Source: Eledone cirrhosa
Lineage: Eukaryota; Mollusca; Cephalopoda; Octopoda; Eledonidae
Length of the DNA: 64,000 bases
Assembly: GCA_964016885.1 (NCBI GenBank)
Contig: OZ024743.1
Coordinates: 18,052,499-18,116,498, forward strand
Direction of reading: 5' to 3'
Under the pieces are notes generated by a model. It saw only the letters and a program-made list of their open reading frames with translations. It had not been told where the DNA came from and ran no database searches. Position 1 is the first letter of the stretch. Each line of letters opens with the position of its first letter. Made by a program: the position numbers and the translations under genes. This document shows, one piece after another, positions 1 to 15,951 of this stretch.

Positions 1-214
1 CTATCGCAGTATTTTGACTAAATAAATAAAATAAATTATTTAGCATGATAGTGGGGTTAAGTACCCTCGGAGAAATAGAAAAAGATGAGTATTGACGTAC
101 ATGGGAGTACGCATGTACGTCAATACTCATATTTTTCCATTTCTCCGAGGTTTCCTAACCCCACTATCAGGCTAAATAATTTCTTTAATTTATTTAGTCA
201 AAATACGGCGATAG
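1..214. mobile_element. Palindromic foldback (MITE-like) element
   Basis: The two halves are inverted copies of each other. The left end CTATCGCAGTATTTTGAC matches the right end GTCAAAATACGGCGATAG as reverse complement with one mismatch, and the arms continue inward to GAGTATTGACGTACATG (87-103) and its exact complement at 112-128, leaving a loop of 8 bases. Small indels (AAAATAA versus TTTCTTTAA near the ends) show both arms have aged. There is no coding capacity. The left terminus coincides with the window edge, so a target duplication cannot be judged. Most likely a non-autonomous DNA transposon; the superfamily is not recognisable. Confidence 0.75.
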
Positions 215-225
215 CTAACATTTCT

Positions 226-312
<87 letters not shown>

Positions 313-705
313 ATTAAAAAAATTATTATATATATATATATATATAAAATATTAAAAAAATTATTTTCTGAAGACGACATATATATCAGTTGGTATGTAT
401 ATTTAATTTTGATAGTTTGTATAATTTTGTATAATTTTGTACATAGATCTGTTAAATATACATGCCAATTCTAACACATATATATCCCAGAAACGATCGT
501 TAAATAATGAACTTTTTTTGTTTAATATAAGGAACTGTTTCATTGTTTTATTCATTATTTTTTTAATATTTTATCTTGACTCTGTATTCCGTTTATCTTT
601 CACCGAAAGTGATTTTTCATTGCATCTCTTGTTTCCATGATATCCGGATTACATTGAGTTCTTCATACGGATTGGACACTACCGTAAACTCTTGGTAGAT
701 TTATC

Positions 706-796
<91 letters not shown>

Positions 797-871
797 ATGT
801 GTGTGTGTGTGTGTTTATTTATATATGGGTGTATGTGTGTGTATATATGTGTATATATGTGTTTATATGTG

Positions 872-909
<38 letters not shown>

Positions 910-1474
910 TACATATTTATTAAAATAACAGATTAAAGTTGAGGCAAATAATCGGTGGTTTCACCCTTAACGGCATCTTCTGAAGCTAAAAAAATTAATC
1001 TGTGAACACAGAAGTAAATATATCGATAAACGTTGCAGCCGGAGGAAGACAGGAAGACGATACTTTGATCCGTGGAAAGGTTCCCTGACAAAGAACGGGA
1101 AAAATCGAAGATAATACCTCATTATTTGATGCGGTGAATACAATTGCACGCAAAGAAAACCACGTTTCTCGTATAAATGAAGTCGTAGACTAATATTATA
1201 TTTAGGAAACCGAATGATTCTCGGTTTCAGAGTTAAGAATAATGTAAATAAATTACAGAGGCTATTGAAATCAACAATAATTAAATATGTACATGCACGC
1301 ATCAAAATACGTACATACACATGCATACGCGAAAACACCAACTATGGGTATGCAAATAGAGGCACGTACACAAAAACACGCGCACACCTACAAAAACCCA
1401 CGCAACGCCAGTGTCCGCACACATACGAACGTATACACCAAATACACATAAAACATATATAAAATATACATATA

Positions 1475-1512
<38 letters not shown>
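215..1512. repeat. Microsatellite-rich AT stretch: (TA)n, (TG)n
   Basis: Holds (TA)n at about 230-308, 328-346 and 708-781, running into (TG)n at 782-814, a further TA run at about 880-905 and (TG)n at 1480-1512. The sequence between them is AT-rich and shows no gene or recognisable transposon. Open frames here encode only IY, VC or HT dipeptide runs. Confidence 0.9.
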
Positions 1513-1515
<3 letters not shown>

Positions 1516-1697
1516 ATACATATAATTATATCAACGTATATGAAAATACACACGCAAATAAGTATTTAACGTGCGCACTGGGCGAGTGTGTGAATGTGCT
1601 TGTCGACAGCTGGAATATATATTTAGAGAAACTTCACAATAAGGGGAATCACCCCCAACACTTGAATCTGTTGAAGAAACCTCTCAGGCCTTTGTCA

Positions 1698-1950
1698 CCC
1701 TTATTCCAACCTTAAAGACCTAGCTTCTACAAATTTCCCTTTTCTTTAAACCATTGAAACCCACCCATCATGTAGACACCTGTCTTACAGGCATTGTTAC
1801 TTTAAGTGATAAACTAGGATTGGTATTCCAAATATGATTTTGTTTACAGTATTCTTCCTGCCATTGTTAATACTATAGCTTTAAAGAATTAGCTTTTATA
1901 TGAACTCCCTTTTCTTTTAATCCTTCAACCAATTACCTCCACCCATCCCA
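1698..1950 (+). repeat. Diverged direct repeat pair, unknown family
   Basis: The segment around 1715-1770 (TTAAAGACCTAGCTTCTAC, then TTTCCCTTTTCTTTAAACC and CCCACCCATC) recurs in diverged form at about 1880-1950 (TTAAAGAATTAGCTTTTATA, then CTCCCTTTTCTTTTAATCC and CCACCCATCC). Spacing is about 165 bp. It may be an old dispersed repeat or a local duplication; I do not recognise it. Confidence 0.4.
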
Positions 1951-2099
1951 ATCCCCACCCTCTTCTACCACCAAAAATGAAAAGATATAAATGCCACTAC
2001 TTACTTGGACAGCCAGCTCCCTGATGATTTCTCATGAATGAAACCGTTCTAGTCCTGTAGAAGCTCTTCTATATTAAAACTTATATAGATATATATACA

Positions 2100-2132
2100 T
2101 ACATACAAACAGACAAACACATATATATATAA

Positions 2133-2163
<31 letters not shown>

Positions 2164-2731
2164 CAGACATACAAACAGAGAAATACATATATATAAATAT
2201 ATAGCCACCAAATAGTTAACCACCAAATAGTTTCCCAACTGACATCCTTAATGTTATTTGATCACGGGGATACAGATTTTCTCAACTCTAATTCTGAAAT
2301 TTAACCAAATTAATAAATGATATAAATATCTTATCTCAATTTGCAAAACGCCATCATCTAATCCAACATATACGAATAGGTACACAGAAATATACACTCA
2401 CACGCAAATATTCAAATTCAAGACGTCGTATATACAATCTCTCTCTCATACTCATATACGCACATACCGATACACATACCACTATGAATATACATGCTAA
2501 AACATTCACGCACACGGAAGAAAAAATACAGGGTAACATACATGCTCAATCGAACATTGGCACTTAGATGAAACAAACATTCATATACACTGAAAATGAA
2601 ATCTGACACAACAGATAAGCACAAAATAGTAATTACTCACGAAGTGAAACACATCGGCCCATACATGAGCGATTTCACAGTTCTAGCATCAATCCTTATT
2701 GTTAGTCTCTTGCCTTTTCAGCCGAGGTGCG

Positions 2732-2771
<40 letters not shown>

Positions 2772-3673
2772 GGGGGGGGGGCGTATAAATATATATATAT
2801 ATATTTATAATATATATATATGGAGTGTCTAGGGGGAAAGTGTGTGAAGTTATCAACTAACTGATAAATCTATCTAGTCTATTTTCTATCCATATGTCTG
2901 CACATATGTCTTCCAAGTTTATCATATACCCTTCTATACACACACGCACCCCGCACATGTTAACACATAACACAAGATAAAAGAAACATCATCACTTTTT
3001 CAAAATAACTTACTGCTCAATTTAACATTCAAAATTCACGATTTAAAATTTGACATTCTGACAATTTTATTATTTTCATAAATTTCAAATTTCAGTACTT
3101 TTTCCAGATACTTGATATCTACTTCCCCCTTTTCGTGACACCTTTCAAGCACACCGCAACGTAATATACTGCTATATATATGTGTTTTAATAGACAAACA
3201 ATTTTTATTTTATTCAATAGAATTTTCTATTGAATCTAATGTTGCTAGACCGTTTTAAACTCTCTCCAAATAACTTCAACATATAGAAAAAACTTATTAA
3301 TTACTTTGATAGAGAATAGCCATTTTTTCAGTGGTTCAAAAAACATCCCCAAAAAATTATTTTTCGTACATTGGTCATAATATATCTATGAAAGGTATTT
3401 GATAATCTTCCAATAAATACAATGTACAGACTTCAGAAATGTGTTATATTTTTATAAGTGAAAGAGCTTCATTGAATGCACATATCCGCCTTTATATATA
3501 CATACCTATGGCCCACCCGACTAGCGCACGGTAAGGGATACCTGCCCAACCACTCCAATGCAAAGATACCACACAACCTCCCGTGTCACATTGTCCTTCC
3601 GAGTCTCTCTCTCTCTCTGAATAACTAACACATTAATTGTATCTCTCTCTGTCTAACGGCCTATCTCTCTCTT
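2100..3673. repeat. Simple-repeat stretch up to the gap
   Basis: Contains (TA)n at about 2140-2162 and 2738-2768, a run of 12 G at 2770-2781 and short (TC)n at 3606-3673. Two imperfect copies of an ACATACAAACAGA-containing stretch flank the first TA tract. From 2830 to 3600 I see nothing recognisable. Confidence 0.7.
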
Positions 3674-3873
3674 NNNNNNNNNNNNNNNNNNNNNNNNNNN
3701 NNNNNNNNNNNNNNNNNNNNNNNNNNNNNNNNNNNNNNNNNNNNNNNNNNNNNNNNNNNNNNNNNNNNNNNNNNNNNNNNNNNNNNNNNNNNNNNNNNNN
3801 NNNNNNNNNNNNNNNNNNNNNNNNNNNNNNNNNNNNNNNNNNNNNNNNNNNNNNNNNNNNNNNNNNNNNNNNN
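3674..3873. other. Assembly gap (200 N)
   Basis: Exactly 200 N, between a (TC)n tract and a (CATA)n tract. The round number suggests a fixed-size scaffold gap, not a measured length. Confidence 0.98.
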
Positions 3874-4082
3874 CATACATACATAAATACATACATACAT
3901 ATAAAGTATAAATATGTGTGTGTGTGTGTGTTTGTGATTGTGTATGTGTGTTTGTGTATGTGTGTATGTGCATGTGTGTGTATGTGCATGTGTGTGTCTG
4001 TCTGTTTTGATGTTATACGGCAATTGGCGAAATCAGGTTTAAAAGTGTGTGTGTGTGCCCGTGCGCGTGTGCGACAGAAAAT

Positions 4083-4275
4083 GTGTGTTGGATTGGCAGT
4101 ATCAGTGGACAGTCGGAAGCCATGCTTTCTAGCATAGTTATGTCCCTATACGGTCTGAGTCCAAATCCCGTCGAGGTTAAGTTTGCCTTTCATCCTTACG
4201 GAGTCGATAAAATAAAGTACCAGTAATGCACTGGGAAATTGCTGGCCTTGTGCCAAATGTGGAAACAATTATTCT
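4083..4275 (+). mobile_element. tRNA-derived cephalopod SINE, near full length
   Basis: Begins GTTGGATTGGCAGTATCAGT, carries a pol III B-box-like GAGTCCAAATCCCG at 4157-4170, the conserved central part CCTTTCATCCTTACGG with GTCGATAAAATAAAGTACC, and ends GTGGAAACAATTATT. The same order of blocks recurs at 47559-47744. Resembles the tRNA-related SINEs known from octopus and squid; this is recalled knowledge, not a database match. Unlike the other copies it does not sit in a long (ATT)n tract. Confidence 0.85.
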
Positions 4276-4369
4276 ATTTGTCTTTATTTTCGTTTTGCTA
4301 CCATTATATTATGATATTTGTATCCAAATGATTTTAGATGTATGTATTACCAGCTTGCCCGTCCCTCTG

Positions 4370-6040
<1,671 letters not shown>

Positions 6041-6051
6041 TACATACATAC

Positions 6052-7861
<1,810 letters not shown>

Positions 7862-8549
7862 CAAATTAAGAAAGGCGAGAGCAAGAGTGACGTCATTGAT
7901 AACTTCCTTCTAATAACTCTGCTAAACAGAGTTATTCACTCGTCCAAAGTTCATGCATTACTGACGTGTGGAGTTTTAGCGAACTGCTCTTATCGCGTGA
8001 AGGACGAATCCGGCTAACGTGAATATCGTGAGCATCATCTCGCGAACATGGCCAGGTTTGACAGACAGATTTCCTGACAGGAAGCAGTAAGCAAAGAGGC
8101 TGCAGCGTGGACGTGGCTGAATGGAATGAAGACAGACAATATCCACTTCGACCAATCCCTCATATCCTTTTTCAAGGTCCACATATAAATGAATGTGAGT
8201 GTGGTAAGAGAAGTACTACCACCCGTATATTTCTGAAAAGATGTGTCAACGGAACGGGAATGCCTGTTTGGATACACCTGCCTTGAGCGTTTGCCTGCCG
8301 AATGATTAATATGGAGAGAACAGAGAGTCCATCTTGGGTGCTCTTGAAGAGTAGGATTATTTCGGTTTGGTGATGATCCTGAGTCACCCATGTGTGTTAC
8401 TCCTCCTACTGAGAAATGTTTATCTTAATTATTTTATTATTTGTTATTTGTTTCATTTTTTTAATCGATATTTGTAGTTAACCCTCACTGACTGTCTTTG
8501 TCGCTAATATATTGGCTTTTGCGGCCAATAAAGTAAATATTAATGCTGA
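7862..8549 (+). pseudogene. Old internally deleted Tx1-like relic
   Basis: Matches the other Tx1-like copies in three blocks. 7862-7925 corresponds to the RT segment ending ITLLN (AACTCTGCTAAACA). 7930-8010 corresponds to the C-terminal region just after the CCHC finger (GCATTACTGACGTGTGGAG, ACGAATCCGGCTAACG). 8135-8300 corresponds to the last coding part (AAGACAGAC, CCAATCCCTCAT). The 3'UTR follows with CCAATAAAG and then (ATT)n. A large internal deletion joins the RT directly to the C-terminus, and stops and frameshifts are frequent. It is more diverged than the other copies, so probably the oldest unit of the chain. Confidence 0.7.
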
Positions 8550-8570
8550 TATTATTATTGTTATTGTTAT

Positions 8571-9753
8571 TCCTTGAATCTCAGTCATTGATGTTGGTTA
8601 ACTGGAAAGTCCGTTGGATTGAATATCAAGCCACTACCTGCAGCCTCAGATATTCAGGACGTATCGGAGGGTTCTTGCTGTTCCAAGCAAGCATGCCTTT
8701 TGAAGCGTTCCAAAAACCGTGAAGGGGCCGATTTTCTTTAACCATCCCTGGAAACCTTTGGAGATAGTCCCCAGTGCGCCTATGACAATCGGGATCACTT
8801 TGACTTCATGGCAGTTCCAAATCCTTTTCACCTCCCACTTTAGGTCCTGGTATCGGTTAATTTTCTCCCTCTCCTTCTCTTGCACTCTCGTGTCGAACGG
8901 GCAGGCCACATCCACAATCAGGCACGATCTTTTTTCTTTGTCCACAACCACCAGGTCAGGTCTATTGTGTTCCAGTTTTTTGTCCGTCTGTATCCTAAAA
9001 TCCCACAGCACCTTCACCTGACTGTTCTCCATCACCGCCTCTGGCCTATGCTCATACCATTTCTCAGAATGTGGTAGATTGTTTACTTTGCACAGGTGCC
9101 AGTGGACCACCCTGCCCATCACATCGTGTCTCCAGCCCTTATAGTGTGTCTGGGCTAGGTGTTTACACTCGGACACAATGTGAGCCACAGTCTCCTCTCT
9201 CTCTCCACAGATCCTGCACAGTGGGCTAGCCTCCTCCTTGTAGATATGGTGTTTCAACCACTTCGTTTTGAGGGCCTGCTCCTGCGCAGCCATTAGCATT
9301 CCTTCTGTAGCCTTTTTGAGGTCTCCTCTTCTCAACCAGTTCCATGTCTCTGGATCTCTAAATTCAGTTTTCTCAAAGAAGGTACTATGAAGGGATTTTC
9401 CCTTAAGGCTGCTCTTCCTCCTTGATGTTATTTCCTCCTTGGACATCCCCTGGCCTACTGTCCCCTCCTTCAGTACAGTTCTGAGCATTGGCTCCTTACT
9501 ATAGGTCACGTATTTGTATAGGTTGTTTTTCTCCATCTGAACACAGTCCTCTATGCTGATCAGACCTCTTCCACCCTCAGATCTCCTTAGGTAGAGTCTA
9601 TCGACATCACTCCTCTTGTGGAACATGTTGTAGATAGTCAATAGCTTCCTAGTCTTCCTATCCATTTCTTTTTGTTCAGCAACATTCCATCTCAGAATTC
9701 CCGCACTGTACCTAATAATAGACACAGCTCGGGAATTTACTGCGCTTATGGCA
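8571..9753 (-). pseudogene. Dong-1 LINE, 5'-truncated, C-terminal ORF open
   Basis: The 3' end (plus-strand TTCCTTGAATCTCAGTCATTG, subtype 1a) abuts (ATT)n at 8550-8570. An uninterrupted frame at 9725-8646 (359 residues) covers the region after the RT palm, the CCHC finger (CRIC, 8 residues, H, 4 residues, C) and the restriction-like endonuclease motif RPD-14 residues-D followed by ACPFD. The RT palm and N-terminus are missing because the copy stops at about 9753, where ATGGCAT runs straight into (ATT)n. A dead 5' truncation, with the endonuclease residues intact. Confidence 0.85.
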
Positions 9754-9784
<31 letters not shown>

Positions 9785-9796
9785 GTTATTGTTATT
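9754..9796 (+). repeat. (ATT)n junction tract
   Basis: Separates the 5' truncation point of one Dong-1 copy from the 3' end of the next; the last units are GTTATTGTT, as at other Dong-1 3' junctions. Confidence 0.95.
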
Positions 9797-10154
9797 CCTT
9801 GAATCTCAGTCATTGATGTTGGTTAACTGGAAAGTCCGTTGGATTGAATATCAAGCCACTACCTGCAGCCTCAGATATTCAGGACGTATCGGAGTGTTCT
9901 TGCCGTTCCAAGCAAGCATGCCTTTTGAAGCGTTCCAAAAAGCGTGAAGGGGCCGATTTTCTTTAACCATCCCTGGAAACCTTTGGAGATAGTCCCCAGT
10001 GCGCCTATGACAATCGGGATCACTTTGACTTCATGGCAGTTCCAAATCCTTTTCACCTCCCACTTTAGGTCCTGGTATCGGTTAATTTTCTCCCTCTCCT
10101 TCTCTTGCACTCTCGTGTCGAACGGGCAGGCCACATCCACAATCAGGCACGATC

Positions 10155-10160
<6 letters not shown>
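9797..10160 (-). pseudogene. Dong-1 LINE, 3' fragment of about 365 bp
   Basis: Subtype 1a 3' end. Encodes only the endonuclease end (open frame 10140-9871: D-VACPFD onward to the C-terminus). Truncated inside the RPD...D stretch at GATCTTTTTT, directly against (ATT)n. Confidence 0.85.

Positions 10161-10209
<49 letters not shown>
10161..10209 (+). repeat. (ATT)n at Tx1 copy 1 5' end
   Basis: About 16 units of ATT. The left neighbour is a truncated Dong-1; the right neighbour begins GGCGACCTACGTAG, the same 5' terminus as Tx1 copy 3 at 57709. Confidence 0.95.
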
Positions 10210-10421
10210 GGCGACCTACGTAGAAAATCGTATTACCGTGAGCTCCGCAAAGTGTTGTTGTTTTCAGTTGTTTCAAATTGCCATTTATGGACATTCTTTG
10301 TTGTTAAGTATTTATGAGTTCACATATATTGCTTTCGGAAAAGGACACTCAAAAAGATTGGGGTCTTGAGCCCAAAATTTAAACATTTATAATTATCAAA
10401 CAAAATTTCTTTGAAAAAATC

Positions 10422-12348
10422 ATGGACGACTCACAGCCACACCAAGCTCACAGCCTTCCTCAAAAACTAACACCTCACACCAACACCACCATTGTAAATA
10501 TTACTACTTTTGGCAACACTAAAAATATAAGCATTAGCAATAATTTAAATTTGTCTCATGCAGACATTCATTTCCCGCCATTACCAATGACTGCAGGTTT
10601 TGAAGCCGCCACCCCCACCATCACCTCCACAGCGATAACAGAAACAAAAGAAAAAAATAAATTATCTCGTGACATGGAAATGGATTTACCCAGAATGGAC
10701 TCTTCCACACCGAAAAGCACTAACGCCACCAACACCACAACTGAAACTAAAGATAAAAATAACAAAAATAACAATAACAACAACAGCACCAACAACAAGG
10801 AGAATAACAAAACCACCGTGTCTTTTGCCAGAGCAGCAAAAAAGTGCGAAGCAATCGAGTTAACTCAGGCAGAATTAGATGAAGCCAAGAGAATGGTAAA
10901 GAAAGATGAGTACAGGGTCAGTCCCCCCACCCCCACCTAATAAAATGGAGCATCGGCGCCTATGCATAGTGTCTTATCGAACGATTAACATAAAATCGCG
11001 CCGCGTGGAACGGGCATTCGAGTCCCAAATCCAAAAAGCTTTGGGACATGTGTGGGCTCAAAAGCCCCACATCAGACGTGGGCAGAAATATGGAACCATG
11101 GGCGTGTTCTTTGGAACACCACAGGAGGCCAGAGAACACTCCATGGTCCCATTAAGAAGTAACGACTCCACATTCGTCCCAAGATATTGTGGCCAGAGAC
11201 TCGTGAAGATCAGGGTGACCCACGTACAACCGGCCATCGAAATTCACTGGCTAACGGCTGCCGTCCTCGCCGGCATCGAGGCCAACACCAAGGAGATAAT
11301 CGAAATAGCAGAAGAAAAGAGGAGAACTGGTCCGGATCTGGGCTGGAGCTCCTGAACCAAGCGGACCACAAAAGCATTGAGGAGATCACTGTGTTAATAG
11401 ACCTCACTGACGGCAGCCACCTCACCGTAATCGTCGAGGGCAGAAGGCCGAGGTGTGTCGTTTGTGGTGAAGGAACCCACCTAATGGCTTTCTGCTCTCA
11501 GGCTAAAAGGTTCAGGGCACCTCTCTTACCCACCCCAGTGACTCAACCATCAACACCACCAGCAGCAGAAATGGCAGCAACAAATGTAGCAGCAACAACA
11601 GAAGCAACTGGAGCAGCAACAACCCCAGCAACAGTAGCAAAACCAACACCACCACCATCCAACACGCCACAACTAGCACCAGTGCCTACACCATCCACCA
11701 CGCCACAACCAAAACCAACGCCTGTGGAGGATTTTCCACTCACCGACCTATCGCAACTGGAAACAGATTGTGACGACGAGGAGTGGAAAACTGTATCAGG
11801 AAAAAAAGAAAAAAGAAAAATAAGCAAAAAAGTAAAAGAAACTCTTCCTTCCCCCTCCAAAAACAAAATACAGTGGGAAACAAATAAACTATCAAGCCTA
11901 AATTAGGACAGCTATGCCACCCTCCACACCAGCATCACCAACACCATCACCATCATTAACCCTAACACCACCATCACCAACACCACAAAAGTCACCAAAA
12001 AGCGAAACAGAAACCAACCCACAACAAACGCAAACGAAACAAAAGAACCAAAACGATACACACTACACAGCATTAAAGCAACAACCAACTAATACACTAA
12101 ATCCAACATAACACCAGCATCACAGAAAAAAACTACACAACACCCAAAAGTTCACACCAACTCCACACATACAAATGCCTCGCATCACACAGAAAACGTA
12201 CATGACACTAAAACAAAAATTCCCCAAAGACATCGGAGACTTCCGACAAGTACTCTTCAGGAGGTTTTATAAGGACACCCTTCCGGAGGAGGCCACAAGC
12301 AGTGATAAGGATGGCGAAACCATCCGTCTTCTACGAGAAATAAGGTAA
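10422..12348 (+). pseudogene. Tx1-like ORF1 (CCHC nucleic-acid-binding protein), broken
   Basis: ORF1 proteins of this group coat element RNA. The N-terminus (MDDSQPHQAH) is low complexity, rich in N, T and S, followed by SFARAAK. A central domain (KSRRVERAFESQIQKALGHV ... VKIRVTHV) looks like the RRM-type fold of Tx1 ORF1s. A CCHC knuckle CVVCGEGTHLMAFC lies at about 11455-11500, then a P/T-rich linker and a basic KKEKRK segment. Frame breaks: the C-run at 10921-10937, about 11310, and after 11900. The stop TAA at 12346-12348 lies inside a GTAAGT. Confidence 0.8.
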
Positions 12349-12382
12349 GTGGTCTTTCCCATCTTTTCCACTCCATTTCAAC

Positions 12383-15300
12383 ATGATCTCAGACAGAATA
12401 GGCAGCATAAATGCGCGTGGCTTTAGTCTTCGTGGAAGCAGGGGCACCTGCTCAACGATCTCAGGTCACTAAACATAGATGTAGTGGCCATCAGCGAGAC
12501 CAGAATCTCCGAAGCACGAGTCTTCGCACCGATCTTCGGCGGCTACGATGTGTACGCATCTCCCAGCCGTACTGGATCGTGGGGTGGAGTTGCTGTGTTT
12601 TTTCGCTGAGGTTTGTATCTCGCCATACGGGCCATCTTCCTGTACCCAGAAGGTAAGTTGGTGGTGCTGGACGTGACCAGCGGAGACGGGCAAGCTTTCG
12701 GCTAGTGGCCGCCTATGCCCCGACAGGAGCAGGGCGGCCTGATTTCTTCCGGCGTCTGGATACCTTTCTTGGACCGTCCCGCTCTCTAGAGTTAGTGGGC
12801 GACTGGTACGGGATCTTAGATGAACACTGGGACTGTGTGGGATTAGCGGATATGGGAGGAGGGTGCAATAGCCTCACCAACCTGCTCAGGCATTTTGAAC
12901 TGTCTGACTGTTACCGATTGATTTCCCGAATGTGCCAGTGTGGACTTTGACAAATCGCATAGGGTCATCCAGATCATATCTAGATAGAGTATGTTGTAGG
13001 GAAATAGATATGTCTAGCATAGGCTGTCCACAATTCAAAATAGTCAGCTACATGGACCACAAATTCGTGATCTGTGTGCTTGACTTAGATCGGCTTCATA
13101 GACGAGGACCCGGCTACTGGAAGATAAACGCGACAGTACCAGCGCGCAAGGCCTACATAGACCGGATTGGCGAACTAGTTAAGCGGGCGTTGACGGGGGC
13201 CATCGTCAACAACAAGTGGTGGTTTGCTCTGAAAAGAGCGATTAGAATAGAGTCCATTAGGTTTAGTAAGGCCTTAGCTAAAGAAAGAATAGAGCAGAGG
13301 GAGAACTAGTTAGACAATTAGACGAGGCGCTTAGCAAAGGCATCGCGACCGACGTACTTGCGGCGAAATAGGTCGTTGACCAATTCTTCAATGCAAAGCA
13401 CGAATTCTGCGTTTTCGGAGATAGGATGCGCGCTCTTAGAGACGAGGGAACGAAAGCCGTTCAATGGGCCAGATGGCGGAGGCACGTCTTGGCAATAAAC
13501 CCACGATCCTATTTTTGGTGCATGGTACTCGATCCCGGGAAAATGTGTTCGGGGGCAGCGGCTGGTCGGATTGAGGGATGTACTTTAATGTCTACCTCGA
13601 CGGACTGCCGCGGCTCCCGGCCACTGAGGCGGGGTGTTGCGAAAAGCCGATAATCGCCGCTGAAGTACGGGAGACAATGAGTGGCTGCACAAGGGATAAA
13701 TCGCCTGGTTTGGATGGTCTGCTCTATGAACTTTACGTACAGATGCCAGACTTGTTCGGAGGCCTCCTGGCGGACATCTACTGCAACTGGCAACAGAACG
13801 GTAGAATTCCAAGCTCTGTGAGCCGAGGAGCGGTGGCGCTGCTGAGAGAGAATCCGAACAAGGGGGATAACATACATAATTTTGGACTCATAACTCTGCT
13901 AAACACAGAGTTCAAGATTTTGGTCAAGGTGCTAGCAAAGAGGTTGCCGCTGGTCGTTGTTGGTCTGATAGGAGAGGAGCAGACATGCGCCATTCCCGAC
14001 AGATCCATCCACAACAACCACCACCTCATGCGATACATCATAGAGAGGGTAGCTAGGGAACCTGACCCGGGTGGCTCCTTGATCAATTTAGATCAGTCGA
14101 AAGCTTTCGATAGGGTCGACCATCGTTATCTAGCGGCAATCCGGAGGGCGGCTGGCTTTGGGCCCGTCTTCAGAGGCTGGATCGCATGCATGCACATGAG
14201 ATCTGCTCTGTGGTGAGAGTGAACGGTCACTTTCCGGAACCGTTCAACATCATGCGCTCGGTCCGTCAAGGATGTCCCCTCTCGTCCCTCTTATACGTAT
14301 TGACTCTCGAGCAATTACTCCACAAAATGGAGACGTTGTTGTTCCGCGCGAACTAGGATGCAGAAGATCCGTGTCAGCATATGCGGAAGATGTCACCGTA
14401 GTGGTGTCGAACGCCAAACACTTCGAGGCGATCGGCACTACACTAAGAGAATGCAAAGCGGTGATAGGAGCAATGATCCACCAGTAAAGGCCAATGGGCC
14501 TGCAGCTCGGCACCTGGAGAGGCAGGTCCATGCCGTCCAACAGCGTCGTCGGGTGCTGGACGGACGGTCCGGTTAAATTGCTAGGGGTCTGGTTCGGTCC
14601 GGACGTTCAGACGGACAAAAACTGGGATGAGGTGACGAGCAGGGTGGCTTCTCTCACCCAGAAATGGGCCGAGAGGAAGCTATCCCTGAAAGGTCGAGCG
14701 GAGGTGGCTAAAGCATACATCGCGTCTGTCATCTACTACCGCCAGACCGACTTATATTGCCCTAAGCCCCTCCTGACTGCGCTGGAGCGTTTGCTCTTTT
14801 GGTTTGTGGAAGGCAGTGCTCCGATGGTGCTCTTCTGTCAACACTCGCTACGTGGAGGGCTGGGCATGCCGTGGCTGATGATGCGCAGACACGCGCTCAG
14901 GCTACGACATCTCCACCTCTTCCTCGACGGTGATCAGGTGTGGTCGCCGTTTGCTAGACGCGTCTATCCCCACCTAGTCTCCTTGACGGATCTGCAGTCC
15001 TGGGTCAACCGAAAACCAAGAGGGAGCGATTGGAGACTGGAATGTCTTCAGGTGCTCACAAACCTCGACCAATGGGGCAATGTATCGGTTGAATCTCCAC
15101 CTCGGCGTTCTATAGAGGATTAGTGGAGGGGAAGAGCCACGACGTACTTAGGGAAAATCTAGGCATATACGAAAATCAATTAGCCAATCTCTTAGGAAGA
15201 ACTTTCGGGCCGGGTTCTCTGGACAACTTCCAGAAATCCCTGGACTGGCAGTGCTACTGAGGAGATTTGCCAGTTCGGGATAAACTCTACAGGCACGCAC

Positions 15301-15673
15301 TCGTCCAGTGTCCGAGCATTGCTGACTTGTGGATTTATGTCGAACACCTGCTGTCGCGTGTGGGACGGATCCGGCTATCAGCTGACTCCATCGGGAGGAT
15401 TGCCCCGCCCTCTTCCTTAGCCGGGAAGCGCAAGCAGTTTTTGTCTGTATGGTGGCCATGGCGAAAGAGATATTATGGTGGACACGTTTGAAAGGGCTGA
15501 AGACGGGCACTTACCTCTTCGTGTATGCCCTGATTAACTTTTTCAAGTTTCATTTGAAAAGGAAAATCGGGGTAGTGAGGGAAGTGCTCTCTTCCCAGCA
15601 TATTGTTGAATGATGAGTGAGAGAAGCAAGAATGCCCCGAGGGAATGGGCCTACTCTGAGTATGTGTCTGTAA
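12383..15673 (+). pseudogene. Tx1-like ORF2 (endonuclease-RT), decayed
   Basis: Begins near MISDRIGSINARG, homologous to the apurinic-type endonuclease start. The endonuclease region (SETRIS; VSYMDHKFVI, homologous to the SDH block) runs to about 13100 with frameshifts. The RT spans about 13640-14600, with LDQSKAFDRVD at about 14087. The catalytic YADD box reads YAED (14389-14400), which should abolish polymerisation. The C-terminal CCHC finger is lost by a deletion of about 60 bp near 15296, where AGGCAC joins GCACTCGTCCAG. Many stops and indels. Clearly inactive. Confidence 0.85.
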
Positions 15674-15951
15674 ATTAAAGGTGGAAAACTGGGATAGGGC
15701 ACTTGCCCTGGTGCTCAGGGACTATGTGGCTTATAATGTGCTTTCTCCACGAATGTCCCTCGGAAGTCTCCCCCGTATTGGGGAATTTTTCATTGTTATT
15801 TTTTTGTTACATCCTCTGTTTTTGTTTTTTACACGCAGAAATGCCCATGTGTACCGTCCCGTATGGTCATGTACTGTCCTTAATGTCTACTCTATGTAAA
15901 CCCTGGTGGTTAATAAAGAAACCATTATTATTATTATTATTATTGTTGTTA

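Larger units (their letters stand above)
10210..15923 (+). mobile_element. Tx1-like LINE, copy 1 (full length, decayed)
   Basis: Full-length element bounded by (ATT)n on both sides. 5'UTR 10210-10421, ORF1 10422-12348, ORF2 12383-15673, 3'UTR ending TAATAAAGAAACC (AATAAA polyadenylation signal) before (ATT)n at 15924-15951. Closely similar to copy 3 (57709-63378), more distant from copy 2 (41597-47503). Confidence 0.85.

Noticed and set aside
85..928. Open frames of IY, VC or HT repeats across (TA)n and (TG)n
   Set aside because: Translation of dinucleotide microsatellites on both strands; no complexity and no start context.
3633..4137. Open frames spanning the N gap
   Set aside because: Most of their length is N; the rest is TG/CA repeat.
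4083..4275. A genuine tRNA gene
   Set aside because: Only box-B-like similarity, no cloverleaf, and the same body recurs with SINE-specific parts.
8719..9077. Plus-strand frames such as MKGPIFFNHPWKPL, recurring at several places
   Set aside because: They are antisense to the Dong-1 endonuclease region and recur only because the element does.
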